Assembly (NCBI RefSeq): GCF_047663525.1
Contig: NC_092588.1
Location: forward strand, 137,260,501 to 137,324,500
Direction: 5' to 3'
DNA length: 64,000 nt
Source: Anas platyrhynchos
Lineage: Eukaryota > Chordata > Aves > Anseriformes > Anatidae
Under the pieces are notes generated by a model. That model saw nothing but the letters and a program-made list of their open reading frames with translations. It ran no database searches and was not told where the DNA came from. How positions within the stretch are numbered: position 1 is the stretch's first letter; the number at the start of each line of letters is the position of its first letter. The translations under genes and the position numbers were made by a program. This document shows positions 39,451 to 64,000 of this stretch, piece by piece.

Positions 39451-41733
39451 TTTAATTTACATGCAACATTTATGGAACGTCAGGGCAACAAAACATACAG
39501 TTTTGGCATTTTTTCTTATTTTTTCTTTTTTTTTTTTTTTTTCTGAAAAATGATTCATGTTTAGAACTGAGAAAGACACACACAACTGATTTCCCATGCA
39601 CAAAGCGACACCCAGAAACTCACAGTGGTGTCAGACTACATAAAAGACCAGTTAAATGACACATGAATTTCACACCAGTAGCTCCAAGAAAAGAGCCATC
39701 AGCTAACATGACTAAAGATCATGATAATAGCCCCCTCCAAAATACTGATGAAGTGGGAGAAGTGTTTAACAGCAAACAAGACTGATTAAATCACTACACC
39801 TTGATGTAGTATGTTAACTTCTGGAATCCACATTCCCTCATTGTACTTGTAGTAAAAATGCAACTCTAACTTACAAATTAGTACTTAATAATGTTACTCA
39901 ACTGCCATGAGAGAACATGTACTTAATGCAATAATCAAAGAACAGTTACATGAAGTAATGTACGTTCTGACAGTGTATGAAAGGACTTAAAGTTTATTAC
40001 AGAGAAATTAACTGAGTGGGTTCACGAGGGCTTGAAAGTCAAGGCCTGTGGAATTTTCTAAGTTGCTTTAAACTTTTCCATTAAAATGGCCTCTGCATTC
40101 GCTTACCCATCATGGATGCAGTAACCTCCAGCACTGTAGACTACAGATGAGACGAAGCATCTTGAACCTCATGCAGTTAAATCCAACAGTGCCTTGAGTT
40201 CCAGAGAAATGAAGCCCCACACTTACAGAGGCTGTATGTTTCCTGCAGTTTTGGTAACAGTAAAAATGAATTCTCTCTTTCAAGCCCATTCTAAGAAGAC
40301 CAGACTGTTGTAGTAGTGCCAAGGTACCATTACAAGAGGCAAATCAACTAAAACCATACAGAGTGTAGTGACATACTGTAAACATCCGAGAGTAAGCAAT
40401 TAAAAATCTGTTTTGTATTGCAGCTACTCATGTAAACAATTTATGAAACTTCTTTGGCACAAAAAAAGCATTTTCCCTAGCACTTATAAATACAACATAC
40501 TTACATGCACTTAAGTTTCTTTTAAAAAGTTACTAATCATATTGAGAAGCACTACCTTGATTAGCAAAATTCTTAGATAAAGGATCCATTATATCTTACA
40601 AAGAATTAAGAATATAGTTTGCAATTCAAAAATTAATTTGCAAACTTCAAAACCGTCGGGTAATCTGGAAAGTTACTTTCACTTAAAAAATGTTGCAAGC
40701 TTTTTGTATCTGTAATTTAAATAAATGGCAAATCATTTGAGAAAACGGACTTAAATAAGATTTGCTGTATTACCTAATCAAGGAAAATACCTATTGCACT
40801 ACTACAGGAATGAGAAAAACCTTTAACATGAGAATACCATTACATTGTCTTTGTTTCCCCTTTTTCAGTCTCCTTGGGATCTTGCCGATAAATGTGTGAT
40901 CCAAATTTCCCAAGGTGCTAACCCCACCATCCTTAGTCCCTCTCTTTCTAGCAAGGCCAGTAAGCCAAAAAATTCCTCATAGAGTATTATTTGTAAGCCA
41001 GGTCACTCAAAAGCTTGAAATTTAGCAAGTTTCCTCAATATTTACAAATTACTAAGTATGATTGATTTAGATGATCAACTTGTATTTGTTATTCTCATGC
41101 AACTTTAAGAATTACTAAGAGTGTTTCAGTGTGATTCTTCAGTGCGATTCAGACATCTTGTAAGTGCCATGATGCTAATAAGAATGCAAAATCTAACATT
41201 GAATCAACTTGAGAAGAGCTCTTGACAGGTTAAATACGCTATTTGAGGTCCTATGCAACATACACAGATGAAAAGATGGATTTTTAAGTAAAATATTTGC
41301 CTACAAAGACTGGCATTAAGGATTCCCTGTGTTTTCTGCAAGAGTTAATATTTAAAGCACTGCAGAGAAGCACTATGGCTATAGTAGGGCCAGGCTGTTA
41401 ACCACTGCAAGGAGAAACAAAGGTCATGGCAGTTAAGTAGGGGACTGATTTCCAACTGCTTCATTTTAAAAATCAGCCAAAAGTGTCAGAGTATATGCCC
41501 TGTACCTGACTGAGAGTTTTAAATAATTCAAGACTAAAACAGAAAATCTGAAAAAGTCCTCTGGCAGGAAAAAAAGAATGAAAAGAGAATTTGTGAATTA
41601 AATTGGTAACTGTGAAAAAAAAATAAATAAAGCAGCTTATTTTTAACTTAGAACTAGCAGTCTCATTGCAAGTTGTATTATAGAACATAAACCAAATGCA
41701 TATAACACAAAGCTCTTCCTGTTCGTGTGCATC
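39451..41733 (-). other. RUNDC3B: RUNDC3B 3' UTR (probable extent)
   Basis: Minus-strand sequence after the RUNDC3B stop. Candidate signals on the minus strand are AATAAA at 39998–39993 and the variant ATTAAA at 39456–39451. The end point is uncertain. No other gene lies here. The region is tail-to-tail with SLC25A40, with only tens to a few hundred bases between the distal ends. Confidence 0.45.
39993..39998 (-). terminator. RUNDC3B: Candidate RUNDC3B polyadenylation signal
   Basis: TTTATT on plus, AATAAA on minus, about 1.74 kb after the RUNDC3B stop codon. Confidence 0.4.
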
Positions 41734-60510
<18,777 letters not shown>

Positions 60511-60529
60511 CTAGTAATATAGTAATTAT

Positions 60530-60945
60530 CACCATGAAGAGGATAAAGGTGTTGGAGCACCTCTTGTATGAGAGGAGGCAGAAAGAGCCAAGACTGCTCA
60601 GGGAGGCAATCCCACCACTGTGTATCAATATTTAATGGGAGGGTGTAAAGAGGACAACATCAGACTTCTCAGCACTATCTGATGAAGAGAAGACAAACTG
60701 AAAAACGTGAAACTTCATTTAAACAGAAAAAAAAAAAAAAAAAAAAAAAAAAGTTTAAATGAACACTGAAATAGTTGCCTAGCCAGGCTTGGGACTTTCT
60801 GTCATTGAGACTCAGACTACTTCATAGCCTGACTGAACAAGACCCCAAGCACTCTGCTCATTTACCTTTCTTAGAGCAGCTGGACTAGGCAATCTCCTGA
60901 GGTGCCTTCTGACCACAGCATCCAACTACTCTGTGATTCTTACAT
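60530..60945 (+). mobile_element. Diverged CR1 LINE fragment, plus strand, interrupted by an A-tract hairpin
   Basis: The left part resembles CR1 (GTTGGAGCACCTCTTGTATG, AGAGCCAAGACTGCTCAGGG). The right part resembles the 3' end (GCTGGACTAGGCAATCTCCT, GAGGTGCCTTCTGACC, CTACTCTGTGATTCTT). The middle holds an A28 run flanked by an 11-bp inverted repeat (60714–60763). Confidence 0.7.
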
Positions 60946-61519
60946 TACGTATAAATATAGAGTGGATAGAACCGCATGGGATAGGAAGTTATTTTGGTTT
61001 CACTGCAAGTTCCAAGGAATCATGAGAGCGTTTTAGAGTGCCTAATTCTGTCCCATCAAGCATTACTGTTATTGTGACTTTTTAGCTACTCCCCAGAGCT
61101 CTAAGTAGTGCTTTGAAAGTACTTAATGATATGTTAGGACATAAGCAAATTTTCTGCCTCCCAGAAATGTCAAACATTTAAGAAAGAGATTTTACATGAG
61201 AAACATCAGTATCCGTAACAAAATACTATAAACAGTAAATACCTGTTATCTATAATGACATGAAGATGCATCATCCCACTAGTGAAAGTATACAAAATTC
61301 CAGTATAAACAGTACACAAAGAATTTCTGAGTTTACTACACAAAAAGGAGCAGCTTATACCATGCCAAAATAGGCAAAAGATAACTTGCAGATAACTAAC
61401 AAATGTGTAAACAATGACTCATTAATCTGGACAAAAGACAACTTGGAAAAGACAATCTCTAGGGTGGCATTGAGAGGGCAGGAAGGAACTGACTGTTGGT
61501 AATTTTTTAAAATACAAGA

Positions 61520-61920
61520 GCTAGGCACCATGAAATGAAGCTACCAGGGACCAAATTCAAAAGACAGAAAAGGAGGTGGCTTTTCACACAACAGATGGCA
61601 GATATGCATAGCACTTTGCCAAAAAAAAATTAAAAAGTTTGGATGCTAAAAACCTGCAAGAGGTCAAGGGGATATTTGACAAATATTTGGAACAGGGACT
61701 CCTCATAGGTTATTAAACAGACATATAATATCAGCTTCAAGAACTTCTTGAGCTGATACAGGTTAGCCAAGAGAGTACTGGAGGAAAAAAATATATATAT
61801 ATGTTTGCTTTGCTTTTATTCTTCCCTCCACATCTACTTTGGGCAAGTACCCAAAATAGGATAGTAGGACAGACGGATCCTTGGTCCAAACCAGCACAGC
61901 ACTGTTGATCCAATAAAGCA
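61520..61920 (+). mobile_element. Old CR1/L3-like LINE fragment, plus strand
   Basis: Blocks typical of old CR1/L3 3' regions appear in order: GGCTTTTCACACAACAGATG, TAGCACTTTGCC, GATATTTGACAAATATTTGG, GGTTATTAAACAGACAT, then GGATAGTAGGACAGACGGAT and CCTTGGTCCAAACCAGCACA. Strongly diverged, no coding capacity; the edges are approximate. Confidence 0.7.
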
Positions 61921-64000
61921 ATGTTAGGATTTACCTTCCTAAAACAGTATCTGATCCTATCCTACAATTCATACAATTCAAAGGATACAGGTACTTTTAT
62001 CCAATCACTTATCATATTGTGGCCCTAATAAAAGTGATTCAACTGTGGTATTAACAACTGTAGTACATATACTTCAGACTCCAAAGTGAAATTTATGATT
62101 GTGTGAAGGATGAAAAAAGAAGAATGTATCAGATTCACTATATCAGTCACTAAAAATACATTATTCTCAACTTGGTCTTCTTGTCATAAACACTGAATTT
62201 TCTAACACAGACGTGAGGAAGGCCCTTTTATTTAAAAGAAAACTCTGCCTTTGATTAAGTTGGTAGCAATTATTGGTACTCACTGCATTGTGAGCAACGT
62301 GATTATTTCTGCAACTTACTGCCACCACAAGGGCCCTGAAAGGGGATGGGAGAGAAACACTGCAACCACTTAATGGTCACTTGTTCAAGTTACCATAGAA
62401 CAGAGGTAGTATAGTTGAAGTGAAGAAAAATTTGGCAGGCAGATCCCAAATGAAGATTAGGTAATGGAAAAATTTTCTGTCTATTCGATTAAAATTTATT
62501 TTCTTGTTACAAATCTCCTGTAGGCACCCTAAACAACTAGGAAAGTGCCAACAGCTGTCAGAGTAGCTATTGTTTTGGAAACTGCATTGCTTACTCCAAA
62601 GTTTTCACAGCTGTAACAAAGATGACTTGAATTCACCACCACATTAGTTGACTATATTAGCTGGTAGTTCATTAAGGGAATGCTATGAAGAATAACATAG
62701 CAATAATGGCTCAAAAATTTGAAATACACAGTATTAGATCAGCACATAAGAACAACTTTCCACGGAATAGAAATGCTTCTGGATCTTAGACTTGAAAACC
62801 AAAACCCAAAACCTCCATTTGCTACTACAGCCACAGAAGATATTTGTGCTTTTTGTAAGAAGGAAAGCTACTTTGTGATGCTGGCTAGTGAGTTTGGACA
62901 CCATGCTTCGATGCCATTTCTGGAGATGTTTGTCACAATTTTGATAGAATATCCTTCATTCTTTGAACAAGCTGGATGCACCCTTCCTCCCCCACCCCCA
63001 TCAAAAAAACATCCAACTATTTTGTTCCCTTAAATGTTTCCCCAAAGCTAATGACACTCATTAAAACAAAATATTCTACAGCCTTCGTGTGTTTGTGTGT
63101 ACATGTGTTCAAACTGATCCTATGTTTTTGTCTGGAAACATGGATGAAATGCTGTCTTGGTTATGCTCCTGAGCCGCATGGACTGTTGGGGTGGCGATAG
63201 CACACTAACCATGAATATTTTCTGACTTTGATCAGTGTTTACCACAGTTAATGCACTGAGTCGCAATTGCTAGAAGATCCATTCTAGATGCCATCTGTGT
63301 CCCCCCTGTTCCCCCCCCCCCCCCACCCCCTACAGTAGAAACTAGAAAGGCAGAGAGAGAATCTTCTGATTCTAATTCCCTAAACTGAGGGAAATAATTA
63401 CACCTCTAAGCATACTTATGCAGCTTCAGCCTTTCATACGGTTTTATTGTGTTGGGAGTTTCATGGAAGTCAAATTCTGATACTAGGAAAAAAATACTAA
63501 AAATATTAATAAAGTTATTTTAAAGCACTATTTGTCTACCATTTCTCTTCTCTTCCATTTCTATTTTACTTTTCCCCTCTCTTCTTTTTCTGTGCACTAT
63601 TTTTCAGTGTCTATGAAGTCTGCCTCTGCCATTAGCTAATACAGATCTCTGTAGTTTTAATATGCTATTGCAATATACCGACAAGCATTTTACTTTATAC
63701 TGAAATAATAAAAAGTTTGGACATACATTACAATTTCCCTTCAACTTAGAGTCTTTTGAAGGGTAGAGGGAGAGCCTACCTTTGCTTTCTATGATGACAT
63801 TCAATATATCACATAAACTACTCCAATCAAAACCAAACTTTCTTTCTTTCCTTTCCCTATCCAGCTTGAAGCAAGTCTTAAACTATATGTTTAAGACTTA
63901 TACTGATGCTTTCAAAACCTACCTCAGTATTACTGAGAAGATAGCTTTGCTTTTCATTCCTAGATAGATTACTTTGTTTACTGTTAGGCTAAACGTTAAA
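61921..64000 (-). other. RUNDC3B intron to the right edge
   Basis: AT-rich intron sequence with a C-rich tract at 63300–63331. A 104-codon plus-strand frame at 62719–63033 has no family features. No RUNDC3B exon is visible here. Confidence 0.6.
63300..63331. repeat. Poly(C) tract, G-rich on minus strand
   Basis: Runs of seven, fourteen and five C separated by one to three bases. The minus strand could form a G-quadruplex in the RUNDC3B pre-mRNA. Confidence 0.85.

Overview
The window is ordinary vertebrate nuclear DNA, almost certainly from a bird. The evidence is CR1 LINE fragments, some with the avian 3' end (…GGTCCCTT…CCAA…ATTCTATGATTCTATGA), AT-rich short-to-medium introns, and three multi-exon genes whose spliced products match conserved vertebrate proteins. 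The gene order RUNDC3B–SLC25A40–DBF4 is the one found on human chromosome 7q21, read here in reverse. No species can be named from the sequence alone.

Layout. Positions 1–170 are a GC-rich edge, probably the flank of a promoter for the neighbour off the left end (ADAM22 by synteny; no ADAM22 exon is visible). Positions 171–6300 are intergenic. DBF4 occupies about 6300–23050 on the minus strand with 12 coding exons. I resolved all of them by splice sites and phase; they join into one open frame of 705 codons plus a stop. A CpG island at about 22850–23340 forms a head-to-head promoter shared by DBF4 (minus) and SLC25A40 (plus). SLC25A40 runs from there to about 38400–39100; its ten coding exons join into 336 codons plus a stop. 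RUNDC3B lies on the minus strand from about 39400 to beyond the right edge. Only its last four coding exons are inside (188 codons), and its 3' end is tail-to-tail with SLC25A40.

The gene products act in separate processes. DBF4 is the regulatory subunit of CDC7 kinase, which fires replication origins. SLC25A40 is a mitochondrial inner-membrane carrier of the SLC25A39/40 glutathione-import type. RUNDC3B is a RUN-domain adaptor with a coiled-coil C-terminal part. DBF4 and SLC25A40 share a promoter, but no functional link is implied by the sequence.

The non-coding part holds several CR1 copies, three of them apparently with internal deletions, older CR1/L3-like fragments, simple repeats and A-tracts. 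Points worth a second look are a 96-nt exon-like unit in DBF4 intron 6 that would introduce a stop codon, a start-stop uORF just before the DBF4 start, competing donors in SLC25A40, a CR1 copy joining ORF1 directly to the 3' tail, an inverted repeat around a poly(A) tract, and a tandem AP-1-like pair. I found no novel multi-gene system, CRISPR array, intact mobile element or virus.
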